This document shows, one piece after another, positions 49,232 to 57,676 of a stretch of 64,000 nucleotides of DNA. The position numbers and the translations under genes are program-made. A model generated the notes under the pieces. It saw only the letters and a program-made list of their open reading frames with translations, ran no database searches and was not told the DNA's origin. How positions within the stretch are numbered: the stretch's first letter is position 1; the number at the start of each line of letters is the position of its first letter. Source of the DNA: an uncultured Desulfuromonadales bacterium (lineage in GTDB: Bacteria; Desulfobacterota; Desulfuromonadia; Geobacterales; Pseudopelobacteraceae); assembly GCA_903868145.1 (NCBI GenBank), contig CAIPTY010000026.1:36972-100971 (forward strand). The letters run 5' to 3'.

Positions 49232-50167
49232 ATGCGCATACTCGTCACCGGTGGCGCCGGATTTCTCGGATCACACCTCTGCGAACGACTGCTGAATGAG
49301 GGGCACGATGTCATCTGCCTTGACAACTTCTTTACCGGCAGCAAAAACAACATAATCCATCTGATGGACAGCCATCGCTTCGAACTTGTCCGGCACGATA
49401 TAACCGAGCCGATCCTGCTGGAAGTAGACCGCATCTACAATCTTGCCTGCCCAGCCTCCCCCGTCCATTACCAGTATAATCCGGTCAAAACCACTAAAAC
49501 CAGCGTCATGGGGACCATCAACATGCTGGGAATGGCCAAGCGGGTCAAAGCCCGCATACTTCAGGCCTCCACCTCCGAGGTCTACGGAGATCCGCAGGTT
49601 CACCCCCAGACGGAAGCCTACTGGGGCAATGTGAATCCGATCGGCATCCGAAGCTGTTACGACGAAGGCAAGCGGGTGGCCGAAACATTGATGATGGATT
49701 ATCATCGACAGAACAATGTTGATATCCGCATCATCCGCATCTTCAACACGTACGGGCCGCGCATGGCCGAAAATGATGGCCGGGTGGTCTCCAATTTCAT
49801 CCTGCAGGCTCTGCGCAATGAGGAGATCACCGTCTACGGTGACGGTTCACAAACGCGTTCATTCTGCTACGCGGATGATCTGGTGGATGGGATGATCCGC
49901 ATGATGGAGTGCGACGGCTTCATAGGTCCGGTCAACCTCGGTAATCCGGTGGAAAACACAATCCTTGAGTTTGCTGAAAAAATCATTACAATAACCGGGT
50001 CATCGTCCTGTATCATTCACAAACCGTTGCCGCAGGACGATCCCAAGCAGCGGCAACCGGACATATCGCTGGCGCGGGAAAAACTTGGTTGGAGTCCGGC
50101 CATCAGCCTGGAGACCGGTCTTGCGAAAACTGCGGCCTATTTTGCCGCACAGCTTGCCAAAGGGTGA
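49232..50167 (+). CDS. UDP-glucuronate decarboxylase (UDP-xylose synthase)
   Basis: A 311-residue short-chain dehydrogenase-type enzyme. Seen: [16 protein letters not shown], the family segment [34 protein letters not shown], the catalytic [10 protein letters not shown] and YDEGKRVAE (Tyr-x3-Lys), and [10 protein letters not shown]. It starts 3 bp after ugd. Together they would make UDP-xylose for surface polysaccharide or LPS. Confidence 0.94.
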   Translation: MRILVTGGAGFLGSHLCERLLNEGHDVICLDNFFTGSKNNIIHLMDSHRFELVRHDITEPILLEVDRIYNLACPASPVHYQYNPVKTTKTSVMGTINMLGMAKRVKARILQASTSEVYGDPQVHPQTEAYWGNVNPIGIRSCYDEGKRVAETLMMDYHRQNNVDIRIIRIFNTYGPRMAENDGRVVSNFILQALRNEEITVYGDGSQTRSFCYADDLVDGMIRMMECDGFIGPVNLGNPVENTILEFAEKIITITGSSSCIIHKPLPQDDPKQRQPDISLAREKLGWSPAISLETGLAKTAAYFAAQLAKG

Positions 50168-50171
50168 CCGC

Positions 50172-50465
50172 ATGATGTTCCCTTTTCAGAATAAGATGTA
50201 CCTTATCCCGCTCGGGTGTGTCGCCTTCATCCTTTTTTTCACCGTTTTCGGCGATAAAGGTCTCTTGCGCATCTACGAACTGAAACAGGACAAATCAAAA
50301 ATCGACAATCGACTGGTCGCATCCAGAGAAGAAAATGAAAAAATGAAGCTGGAGATTGTTGCCTTAAAAACCGACCGACGCTATCTGGAGAGCATTGCCC
50401 GCAAAGACTTCGGGCTGGTGCGAAGCAATGAGGTCATCTATCAGTTTCCTCACGAGAGGAAATAG
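50172..50465 (+). CDS. Septum formation initiator family protein (FtsB-like)
   Basis: A 97-residue bitopic protein: short N-terminus, membrane span (LIPLGCVAFILFFTVFG), then a coiled coil (KIDNRLVASREENEKMKLEIVAL) and the DivIC/FtsB end RRYLESIARKDFGLVRSNEVIYQF. It is thought to stabilise FtsL/FtsQ-type complexes at the septum. The ATG at 50172 gives the correct N-terminus; the longer frame reads back through the previous gene. Confidence 0.88.
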   Translation: MMFPFQNKMYLIPLGCVAFILFFTVFGDKGLLRIYELKQDKSKIDNRLVASREENEKMKLEIVALKTDRRYLESIARKDFGLVRSNEVIYQFPHERK

Positions 50466-50476
50466 GGAGGCATTTC

Positions 50477-50647
50477 ATGTCACGACAAAGCTGTGCAGTC
50501 TGCGCCTGGCGAGAGAACTGCAACAAGCGGTTCAGCGTCAGTGACGGTGGTGCGCGTTGCCCCGACTTTTCCCGCGATATCAGCATCAAGGACGCACCGG
50601 AAGAAAACAGCGCACCAACCGTCAGCAAGGAATCTCCCATACAATGA
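50477..50647 (+). CDS. 56-residue Cys-rich protein upstream of argS
   Basis: [20 protein letters not shown] followed by [13 protein letters not shown]; four cysteines (6, 9, 15, 29) suggest a small metal-binding knuckle. GGGAGGCATTTC is a good ribosome site for the ATG at 50477. The stop overlaps the ATG of argS (ATGA). I have a general memory of similar proteins in the same place in Geobacter-group genomes, but no function. Codon structure and spacing support a real gene. Confidence 0.72.
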   Translation: MSRQSCAVCAWRENCNKRFSVSDGGARCPDFSRDISIKDAPEENSAPTVSKESPIQ

Positions 50648-52335
50648 TGCGCCTGAGAGTAGCTGCACGTGTAGAAAAAGCTCTTCATGCCGCAGCAATC
50701 GCAAAAGAGCTCCTGTCCTGCCCCCTTCCAACAGTCATCATCGGCATTCCAGCCCACCCCGAGCACGGAGATTTTTCCTGCAATATCGCCATGCAGCTCT
50801 CTAAAATCGAGCGCAAGGCTCCCCGCACTGTGGCGGAGATCATCTGCAGGCATCTGGACAATGGGGACGGCGTGCTGACAAAGACCGATATCGCCGGCCC
50901 CGGTTTTATCAATTTTTATGTGTCACCTGCCGCCTGGCAAGCCTCGCTGATCGAAATCGAGTCTCAGGGAGATGCTTTTGGCCGAACACATTCCGGGGCG
51001 GGGCAAAAAATCCAGGTGGAGTTCGTCAGTGCCAATCCCACCGGCCCCCTTCACATCGGCCATGGGCGGGGAGCCGCCATCGGAGACTCGCTCTGCCGTC
51101 TGTTCAGCGCTACGGGATGGGATGTGACGCGTGAATTTTACTACAACGATTCCGGGCAGCAGATTGCCAACCTGGCTCTCTCCGTCCAGGCCCGTTGCCT
51201 GGGTGTTGATCCTGACAGTTCCGCTTGGCCCTCAGACGGCTACCAGGGTGAATACATCAAGGACGTCGCAGCTTCCTATCTGGCACGGGAAACCATAGCC
51301 GCCGATGACCGGAATGTAACTGCTCTGGGCGATCCGAACGATCTTGACGCCATCCGGAATTTTGCCGTTGCCTGCCTGCGACGTGAACAGGATCTCGACC
51401 TCAAGGCATTTGACGTCCACTTCGACGTCTTTACGCTCGAATCCGCTCTCTACAGAAGCGGTCGTGTTGAAGCCGTCATCGAACGCCTCGTAAAAAACGG
51501 CCACGCCTACGAACAGGATGGAGCCCTCTGGCTGCGCACTACCGCCTTCGGCGACGACAAGGATCGCGTCATGCGAAAAAGCGATGGCGCATATACCTAC
51601 TTTGTTCCCGACATCGCCTATCACCTGGCAAAGTGGGAACGGGGTTTCATGAGGGTCATTAACGAGCAGGGTTCAGACCACCACAGCACCATCACCCGTG
51701 TTCGTGCCGGCCTGCAGGCCCTTGACTGCGGCATACCACAGGGCTGGCCGGAGTACGTGCTGCACCAGATGGTCACCGTCATGCGTGGCGGGGAAGAGGT
51801 CAAGATATCCAAGCGGGCCGGCAGCTATGTTACCCTGCGTGACCTGATTGATGAGGTCGGTCGTGACGCGACCCGTTTTTTCTTCATCATGCGCAAACCG
51901 GACTCCCAGCTTGTATTTGACATCGATCTGGCCAAAGAGCAGTCACCCGATAACCCGGTCTACTATGTTCAATATGCCCATGCCCGGATCTGCAGCATCT
52001 TCGAAAATGCCCTGGAGAAGGGATTCAACGTACCTGAGCGCCCTTCCCTGCCCGCCATTACATCATTGTCCACTCCTGAAGAACTTCAGCTTATCAAGCT
52101 GCTTTCAGCCCTTCCCGATGTTGTCGACGAAAGTGCCCTGCATTTTGAACCACATCGACTGACCTATTACCTGACCGAACTGGCCGGCTTCTTTCACAGT
52201 TTTTATAACAAATGCAGGGTAATCACCGAAGATTCAGAACTTACCGGAGCCCGCTTATACCTGCTCAAACGTACCGCTCAAACACTGAAGAATGCCTTGA
52301 CCATACTGGGTATATCGGCACCAGAACGAATGTAA
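50644..52335 (+). CDS. argS: Arginyl-tRNA synthetase
   Basis: Charges tRNA-Arg. The 563 residues hold the N-terminal tRNA D-loop-recognition domain, the HIGH motif in [19 protein letters not shown], the KMSKS-equivalent [13 protein letters not shown], and the C-terminal DALR anticodon-binding domain ([21 protein letters not shown]). ATG 50644 is chosen because it overlaps the upstream gene by ATGA; the longer frame runs back through that gene. The SPOR-domain gene follows in 11 bp. Confidence 0.96.
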   Translation: MMRLRVAARVEKALHAAAIAKELLSCPLPTVIIGIPAHPEHGDFSCNIAMQLSKIERKAPRTVAEIICRHLDNGDGVLTKTDIAGPGFINFYVSPAAWQASLIEIESQGDAFGRTHSGAGQKIQVEFVSANPTGPLHIGHGRGAAIGDSLCRLFSATGWDVTREFYYNDSGQQIANLALSVQARCLGVDPDSSAWPSDGYQGEYIKDVAASYLARETIAADDRNVTALGDPNDLDAIRNFAVACLRREQDLDLKAFDVHFDVFTLESALYRSGRVEAVIERLVKNGHAYEQDGALWLRTTAFGDDKDRVMRKSDGAYTYFVPDIAYHLAKWERGFMRVINEQGSDHHSTITRVRAGLQALDCGIPQGWPEYVLHQMVTVMRGGEEVKISKRAGSYVTLRDLIDEVGRDATRFFFIMRKPDSQLVFDIDLAKEQSPDNPVYYVQYAHARICSIFENALEKGFNVPERPSLPAITSLSTPEELQLIKLLSALPDVVDESALHFEPHRLTYYLTELAGFFHSFYNKCRVITEDSELTGARLYLLKRTAQTLKNALTILGISAPERM

Positions 52336-52346
52336 CGGAGCCTGCC

Positions 52347-53108
52347 ATGAGAATTGACTACAGTGAGCCCAAGAAAGCCTACGTCACCCCGCAGGGCTCA
52401 AACCGTCCGCGCAAAGAGCCGATAGGGCTGATTACAATACTGGTCGTCGTGACAGGGGTGATCACATTTGTTGCGGGCTTCGGGAGCGGATGGTTTCTCT
52501 CCCAGAAAGCAGCAAAGAAATCGTTTCAGGCCGCCACAGAACAGAAGAGCCTTGAAAGCTCTCCTAAAAAGGAATCACCAACTCCACCAAAACCGGTTCA
52601 GGCCATTCAGCCGAACGCTGCAAGTCCTCAGAACCCGCTGGATAACCCGTTACCGGCCTCAGGCAATGCGCCAGCGACCGATCCGCAACTCAGCTTTTAC
52701 AAGAATCTGCCCAGTGGTCAGAAAAATACCGCACTCGGATCAGGAATCAACTCCCGGGATGAACAGCTAAAAGCACCGCTTCAGGCAGCCATTCCATCCA
52801 ATCTGGCCCGACCTGCATCGGGGAACGCCGAGGTTACGAAACCGATCGCGGATAAATCCGTTGCAAAGCAGCAGGACAGCAGTTCCTTTACCGTTCAGGT
52901 GGCATCTTTTCCGCTCAAGTCGGAAGCGTCGGAACTTAAAGCCAAGCTGGCGGCCAAGGGGTATAATGTTTTCATCATAGAATCAAATCAGGGCGACAAA
53001 GGTACCTGGTATCGAGTTCGTGTGGGGAAGAAGCTCGAACAGGGCGCAGCCAAAGAACTGGCGGGAAAACTTGGCAAAGGGGCACTCGTTATACCCGATC
53101 ACGATTAG
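52347..53108 (+). CDS. SPOR-domain membrane protein
   Basis: A 253-residue bitopic protein: basic N-terminus, membrane span (LITILVVVTGVITFVAGFGS), Pro/Gln/Ala-rich linker of about 120 residues, and a C-terminal SPOR domain (FTVQVASFPLKSEASELKAKLAAKGYNVFI...WYRVRVGKKLEQG). SPOR domains bind denuded glycan at division sites. The ATG at 52347 fits this layout; the longer frame overlaps argS. Confidence 0.9.
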   Translation: MRIDYSEPKKAYVTPQGSNRPRKEPIGLITILVVVTGVITFVAGFGSGWFLSQKAAKKSFQAATEQKSLESSPKKESPTPPKPVQAIQPNAASPQNPLDNPLPASGNAPATDPQLSFYKNLPSGQKNTALGSGINSRDEQLKAPLQAAIPSNLARPASGNAEVTKPIADKSVAKQQDSSSFTVQVASFPLKSEASELKAKLAAKGYNVFIIESNQGDKGTWYRVRVGKKLEQGAAKELAGKLGKGALVIPDHD

Positions 53109-53178
53109 TCAGAGTTGCGTGCCAAAGCGAATGTGTTGATTTACCCACTAGTATGTGATACATCTGACCCTCATTCGT

Positions 53179-53255
53179 CGGGGAGTAGCGCAGTCTGGGA
53201 GCGCACCTGCCTTGGGAGCAGGGGGTCGCAAGTTCGAATCTTGTCTCCCCGACCA
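53179..53255 (+). tRNA. tRNA-Pro (anticodon UGG)
   Basis: The acceptor stem CGGGGAG pairs with CTCCCCG, the anticodon arm is CCTGC-CTTGGGA-GCAGG with anticodon TGG, the T-arm is TCGCAAGTTCGAATCTTG, and CCA is encoded. Length is 77 nt. Confidence 0.97.
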
Positions 53256-53263
53256 ACAAAAAC

Positions 53264-53298
53264 AACCACTTACAACGATAAATTGTAGGTGGTTTTTT
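53264..53298 (+). terminator. Terminator of tRNA-Pro
   Basis: AACCACTTACAA pairs with TTGTAGGTGGTT (11 of 12), 7-nt loop, then T7 overlapping the stem end. The remaining 53299-53576 holds no credible gene other than the remnant at 53419-53460. Confidence 0.9.
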
Positions 53299-53418
53299 TA
53301 TATTCCCCGTGTAACCTCTGCTCTACGGAGTTCCGTACGTTAAATGCAAGATACCTACGAACTGACAAAGAACTGATGCCAGAATCTGTACTTGAAAGCT
53401 CAGGCAAGTTTTGTCGAT

Positions 53419-53460
53419 TCAGCCATTGCATGTGGGGGTAAGCAAATACCATTTTTTCAT
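53419..53460 (-). pseudogene. Start-only remnant matching the subtilisin-like gene
   Basis: On the minus strand, AAAGGAGGTC and ATG are followed by MKKWYL, the same first six residues and the same DNA (ATGAAAAAATGGTATTTG) as the S8 protease start at 56211. The frame then runs into a stop after 13 codons. It looks like a deletion remnant of a second copy or a local duplication of the 5' end. Confidence 0.45.
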
Positions 53461-53576
53461 GACCTCCTTTTGTAACCATTGTAAACAGTATAAGTGCTTC
53501 AGAGTGACGCCGCCTATTATTCATCAGTTGGTGCTTAAGCTTTTCCGAGGGTTACGTCAGCAAAAAAGGCGTCTCC

Positions 53577-54215
53577 TCATTTGAGCCTGGCCGGAACCAC
53601 AAGGGGAATAAAATCAACTTTAACCACTCGGGGGTCGTGGGAGAGTGCGGTATATTCGGCGCCAATGTTCGCGGCATCTACGGCGATATCGCCATGCAGG
53701 ATATTGACAAAGAGTCGTTTGGCATGGCTCCGTTCAGCGATGAAGGCTTCGTAGTTTTCCCCATCCTTCAGCACAAAGCGCAAAGATGCCTGGCGATAGG
53801 CGAGCTGACCGCTCACCTCATCACGCAGAACCAGGACGGTCTGCTTTCCCGTGTCGTTAACAACGTCGTTGGTTCCAAGAATCTTCCATTCTCGATCGCC
53901 GATCTGGATTCCCGGCAGTTGCGGCAACGGCCGGGTCAGGCTGGGCATGGGCCACGGGGCACGACTGGCGGCGGGAGCGTTATTTGCCTGTGCGGCAGTC
54001 GGTGGTGTCTGGGCTGTTACTTCCGGCTTCAACGGCGCATTGGCAGGCTCACGACCGGTGCTCCCCAGGGGCGGTGGTGCCGCCGGGGAACCCTCGGGCT
54101 GCACACTCTGGCTCGCTCCTCCGGGTGCCGGTTTTGCGGATCGTACCTGCAGGAGGCACCAGAGCATGCCAATGCTCAGCACAATGCCAAGGAGTATCAC
54201 TAGAGGCTTTTTCAT
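53577..54215 (-). CDS. Membrane-anchored protein, possible I9-like protease chaperone/inhibitor
   Basis: A 212-residue protein with an N-terminal span (LVILLGIVLSIGMLWCLLQV), a Pro/Ala-rich linker, and a globular C-terminus: QTVLVLRDEVSGQLAYRQAS, then FVNILHGDIAVDAANIGAEYTAL and HDPRVVKVDFIPL. The end resembles the 'LR-dP-V-VE' finish of subtilisin propeptides (inhibitor I9). It starts 10 bp after the protease gene stop, in one operon. A separate chaperone or inhibitor for the protease is inferred from these two points. Confidence 0.6.
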   Translation of the reverse strand: MKKPLVILLGIVLSIGMLWCLLQVRSAKPAPGGASQSVQPEGSPAAPPPLGSTGREPANAPLKPEVTAQTPPTAAQANNAPAASRAPWPMPSLTRPLPQLPGIQIGDREWKILGTNDVVNDTGKQTVLVLRDEVSGQLAYRQASLRFVLKDGENYEAFIAERSHAKRLFVNILHGDIAVDAANIGAEYTALSHDPRVVKVDFIPLVVPARLK

Positions 54216-54225
54216 CGTGCACTAC

Positions 54226-56211
54226 TCATATGCTGTACGAGGTGAGGGTCGGCACGAAGTCCAGGGTTTTCCCCGTGGCTCCAGATGCGCCGGAAAAATC
54301 AACAACCTTGATTTCGTAGGTTCCTGCGACCGCTTCCCCAAAAAAGGCGTTGGTCTGGAACCGTACTTTTTGCTGAGCCTTGTTATTGAGCTTATATTTA
54401 GCGTCCTTGCCGCCAACGTACCAGGATGTAAAAGCGGGGAGCAGGATCGACTTGGTCTTGGTCTTGGTGTTCAGTACTTCAAACTGCAGAAAGCCCATGT
54501 TGATAGCCCCCCCGGTATTATTGGTGAGCGTCAAATCCAGACGCAGCGGTCCGGTTATGGCGGTTGCGTTGGCAAACGTAACAATGGACGAGTTAACGCC
54601 GGCCTGCTGAGTCAATGATGTGGTGGATGCTGTTCCGTCAGCGGTGATCTCTGTTGAACGACGACCGGCGGGCACAGTGTAATTGACCGCGAGCTTCACC
54701 GCCTCGTTGGCGTCCACCAGGCCAAAGCCATAGCGGTTCTGGAAGTTGAAGCCGGCCGCATTGGTGATCCAGGGATCATCAAGGTTCCACGGGCTCGATC
54801 CGCCCTCGGGAGTGAACGTCACCGCTTTGGCGCCCGATGAGATTGTCGGATCTACTTTGCGCGCTGTTTTGGCAAGGATATAGCCAACATCCCGCCAGGT
54901 CAGTTTGGAATTTGCTTCCAGCATCAGCGCGGCCACGCCGGAGACACTGGGCGCGGCGCTTGAGGTGCCGTTCATGGTGCCGGTGTAGTTACAAGCGGTA
55001 TCATTAGGATTCTCGCCAAACAGATCGGCCAGCAGTTTGCTGATCAGAGCGCCGTACTTCGCAAACACCCCCCCCTTGTAGTCTGTATTGTTGGCGCCGC
55101 TGGTGCAACCGCTGTTATCCGTTGAGATTATGGCCGGCTTTTGAATGCCGTTTTCACCACCAAAACCGGTGATCCAGTTGGCAGCCCCGGAGCTCGAATA
55201 GGATGAAGCCTTGCCGGTATTGTGCATCGCCGCTACCTGATAGAAATAGGGCTTCTTGGTTGGCTCGTGGTTGGAGTTTCCACACGACATGCCGGCGAGA
55301 TTGGAGAGCGTGCCACCCAGATCTGCCGCGTCAGCGGTCAGGATTTCAGGGCAGTTTACCGCCATAAAGTTGCCGTCGGGCAGAGCACCTTCTTTTATGC
55401 TTACAAATTCATTGCCAGCTGACTGAAAATAGATGGCGCCCAGACCATTTCGAAGATTTTCTGTGCCATATTTGGCCGCCGCCTCGCTGGCGGCGTCTGT
55501 GCCGCTAATAACCGCAGGCGCAGCGTAATCGTTCCCGGCACTGTAATTAAAAATGCTGGTGGCATCGGCCCGGTTGCCAAATGATGCTGTGACGCTTTGT
55601 TTCACGTCAGCCAATGCTCTGGCGCCGAAAGCCAGGTACTCCTTATTGGTTGCTGCTTGGGAAGATATTTTAGTATTATTAGAATAGGCTACCAATGAGG
55701 CAAACGGGGCGATCCCTCGTGAGCCTTTGCCGTTCCAACCCCGTGCTCCGGCAATGCCGGCAACAGCGGTGCCATGGTCTATTTCAAGCTGGTTCAGTGC
55801 AGGGTTTGGGTCGTTGGTGTTGTAGTCAAAATTCCAGGATTTACCAAGGAGAACATTGTCTCTCAGGTCTTCGTGGCCAATTTCCATGCCGGTGTCAACG
55901 ATGGCAATGGTTATCCCCCTGCCGGTACAACCTTTCCCGGCTTTGTGCACGTTTTCAACGTTGGCATCGATACCGGCAACAGCAGAATAATTATTGAATG
56001 CAGACACCACCTGAGTCGGTCCCGTGTTTTTGAGATGCCAGGCATTCGAGTAAAACGGATCCTCGACCCCCACAATGTTATCGACATTGCCGTCGTAGCA
56101 GTTGCCCACCACAGATGTGGGGCTGGGCGCCTGTGTACTTCCTCCACTTCCCCCGCAGCTTGTAATAATCATTACTAATACTGGTGCAAATGACAAATAC
56201 CATTTTTTCAT
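54226..56211 (-). CDS. Subtilisin-like serine protease lipoprotein (S8) with P-domain-like tail
   Basis: A 661-residue secreted protease. Lipobox-like signal peptide MKKWYLSFAPVLVMIITSCGG. Catalytic Asp in TIAIVDTGMEIGHEDL, His in DHGTAVAGIAGA and Ser in GTSSAAPSVSGVAAL. The C-terminal 140 residues (SLTQQAGVNSSIVTF, then LRLDLTLTNNTGGAINMGF) form a beta-rich domain like the P/HomoB domain of proprotein convertases. There is no obvious I9 propeptide at its own N-terminus; the next gene may supply it. GGAG lies shortly before the ATG. Confidence 0.9.
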   Translation of the reverse strand: MKKWYLSFAPVLVMIITSCGGSGGSTQAPSPTSVVGNCYDGNVDNIVGVEDPFYSNAWHLKNTGPTQVVSAFNNYSAVAGIDANVENVHKAGKGCTGRGITIAIVDTGMEIGHEDLRDNVLLGKSWNFDYNTNDPNPALNQLEIDHGTAVAGIAGARGWNGKGSRGIAPFASLVAYSNNTKISSQAATNKEYLAFGARALADVKQSVTASFGNRADATSIFNYSAGNDYAAPAVISGTDAASEAAAKYGTENLRNGLGAIYFQSAGNEFVSIKEGALPDGNFMAVNCPEILTADAADLGGTLSNLAGMSCGNSNHEPTKKPYFYQVAAMHNTGKASSYSSSGAANWITGFGGENGIQKPAIISTDNSGCTSGANNTDYKGGVFAKYGALISKLLADLFGENPNDTACNYTGTMNGTSSAAPSVSGVAALMLEANSKLTWRDVGYILAKTARKVDPTISSGAKAVTFTPEGGSSPWNLDDPWITNAAGFNFQNRYGFGLVDANEAVKLAVNYTVPAGRRSTEITADGTASTTSLTQQAGVNSSIVTFANATAITGPLRLDLTLTNNTGGAINMGFLQFEVLNTKTKTKSILLPAFTSWYVGGKDAKYKLNNKAQQKVRFQTNAFFGEAVAGTYEIKVVDFSGASGATGKTLDFVPTLTSYSI

Positions 56212-56297
56212 GACTAATCTCCATTCTTCTGAATTAGCTGCTCCGTTGCAGTAGGTTTGTGAAAAACTGACCGTAAATTCAGATCAATAGAAAACAG

Positions 56298-56684
56298 CTA
56301 CCATTCAACCCGCACTGGATAACGGCTGATATGGGTGTCAGGGGTAAGTATGGCCATACCGCCGGCAATGGCTTGACAGATGAGGATACGGTCAAACGGG
56401 TCTTTGTGATATTCCGGTAGGCGTGACAGCTGAAGAACAGCTGCTTCATCAAGCGGCAAGGTTTCTATCCAGTGACGGATACGGTTGTTCTTTATAAAAT
56501 CGTGGGGCAGTTCCGGAAGCGGCAACTTTCCAAGGTTGTGCTTGACGATAATCTCCCATGCTGAGGCAACACTGAGATAGACATCGTTTGCCGGGTCTTC
56601 AAACAGACGACGGGCGGTCAGGGATAGTTCGGGACTATCGGAAACAAGCCACAAAAACGAGCAGGTATCCAGCAGGATATTCAT
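56298..56684 (-). CDS. PIN-domain toxin (VapC-like)
   Basis: A 128-residue PIN ribonuclease. Acidic residues at the expected places: ILLDTCSFLW (Asp6), SAWEIIVK (Glu) and HKDPFDRILICQA (Asp pair), plus a terminal LTPDTHISRYPV. The class cleaves tRNA or rRNA. The ATG overlaps the antitoxin stop by 4 bp. Confidence 0.9.
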   Translation of the reverse strand: MNILLDTCSFLWLVSDSPELSLTARRLFEDPANDVYLSVASAWEIIVKHNLGKLPLPELPHDFIKNNRIRHWIETLPLDEAAVLQLSRLPEYHKDPFDRILICQAIAGGMAILTPDTHISRYPVRVEW

Positions 56685-56926
56685 GGTGTCATGCCGGAAA
56701 ACAAAGCGATGGTCTCCTCCGGCAACTCATCAAAAAATGAGGCCGGTATGGTGAATGTTCCCTTTGCGAGACCAATCGGGCGTTTTGTTGCAACCCTGCT
56801 CACAACAGGACGTATTTCCGCAATCGGTTTATTCCTTTTGCAGAGGATAAAGCTCTCTCCCTTTGCTACCTCATCGAGATAGTGGGAAAGATGAGTTTTT
56901 GCTTCCTGAACATTTATAGCTATCAT
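56681..56926 (-). CDS. Phd/YefM-family antitoxin
   Basis: An 81-residue antitoxin: MIAINVQEAKTHLSHYLDEVAKGESFILCKRNKPIAEIRPV is the Phd DNA-binding fold, followed by a toxin-binding tail (IPASFFDELPEETIALF). The ATG at 56926 starts the conserved fold; the longer frame to 56959 adds an unrelated 11 residues. Overlaps vapC by ATGA. Confidence 0.88.
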   Translation of the reverse strand: MIAINVQEAKTHLSHYLDEVAKGESFILCKRNKPIAEIRPVVSRVATKRPIGLAKGTFTIPASFFDELPEETIALFSGMTP

Positions 56927-56964
56927 AGTGGTTGAATAGTAAACCATGTAGTTGGTCATGTCAA

Positions 56965-56996
56965 GTAGGTTGCCGTGTTCGTAGGTTGCCGTATTC
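56965..56996. repeat. Two tandem 16-bp repeats
   Basis: GTAGGTTGCCGTGTTC and GTAGGTTGCCGTATTC lie head to tail, next to the 3' end of the broken PLD gene. They may mark a deletion junction. Confidence 0.75.
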
Positions 56997-57049
56997 GGCG
57001 AAAAACAGATTCTTCGGTGGGTTTGTCAAATTAGTTCATCATTACGATT

Positions 57050-57676
57050 TCACCTCAGATCTGACCTGGAAACCAGCGGTTCTTGAACCAGAACGCCACA
57101 TTTACCAGTCCAATCATTACAGGTACTTCCACTATAGGCGTGAGCCTGCGGACGGTACCAGAGCTGCTCAAACCATGCTTTCAACTCTGCATAGTCAGAT
57201 GAAGTGCCTTGTGCAACGGTGTTCAGTTCCACGTTGCAGGTTGGTTTAAGGCCAAGACCGGCCTCGGTAAGATTTGAGCTTCCGGTTATGAAGTAGTGTT
57301 CCGGTTGTCTGCCAGTCTCACAGTCAAAGATGTATGCCTTGGCATGGCAGAAATTTGGTTCGAGAGTTTTGATATCAACTTTTGATTGCTCAAGGAAGGT
57401 AGATGCCCGGCGAGCATCGGCAGAAAGCTTGAAAGCGGCTTCAATGGTGATGTTGTCATTCAGGAGATCAAGCGCCCGGTCACGTTCCCCTTCGTGCTGA
57501 ACCATGTCGCCAAGGATGAAGCGAAACAACTTCACCCGGTCGTTGACCATTTCAGATAGAAACGATAAGCCACCGACGGAGAAATAGCCGGTGACAATAT
57601 CCAGCTTACCGTTCTTTGTCCACTCCGCCAGCCATTGCCCGGCAGAACGTTCTTTGGTTTCGTTGTCGAGAAGCAT
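57050..57676 (-). pseudogene. Truncated PLD-domain protein (helicase-type N-terminus)
   Basis: A 208-residue frame. The first about 180 residues look like the N-terminal phospholipase-D-like domain of large restriction-associated helicases: LDIVTGYFSVGGLSFLSEM, CHAKAYIF (H-x-K) and FITGSSNLTEAGLG. After LWYRPQAHA the sequence no longer fits and soon stops. The helicase part is absent, so a fragment is likely. ATG at 57676 has no clear ribosome site. Confidence 0.6.

Noticed and set aside
53270..53524. 84-codon minus-strand ORF after tRNA-Pro
   Set aside because: Overlaps the tRNA terminator hairpin and has no recognisable pattern; the short MKKWYL remnant in another reading of the same strand is better supported.
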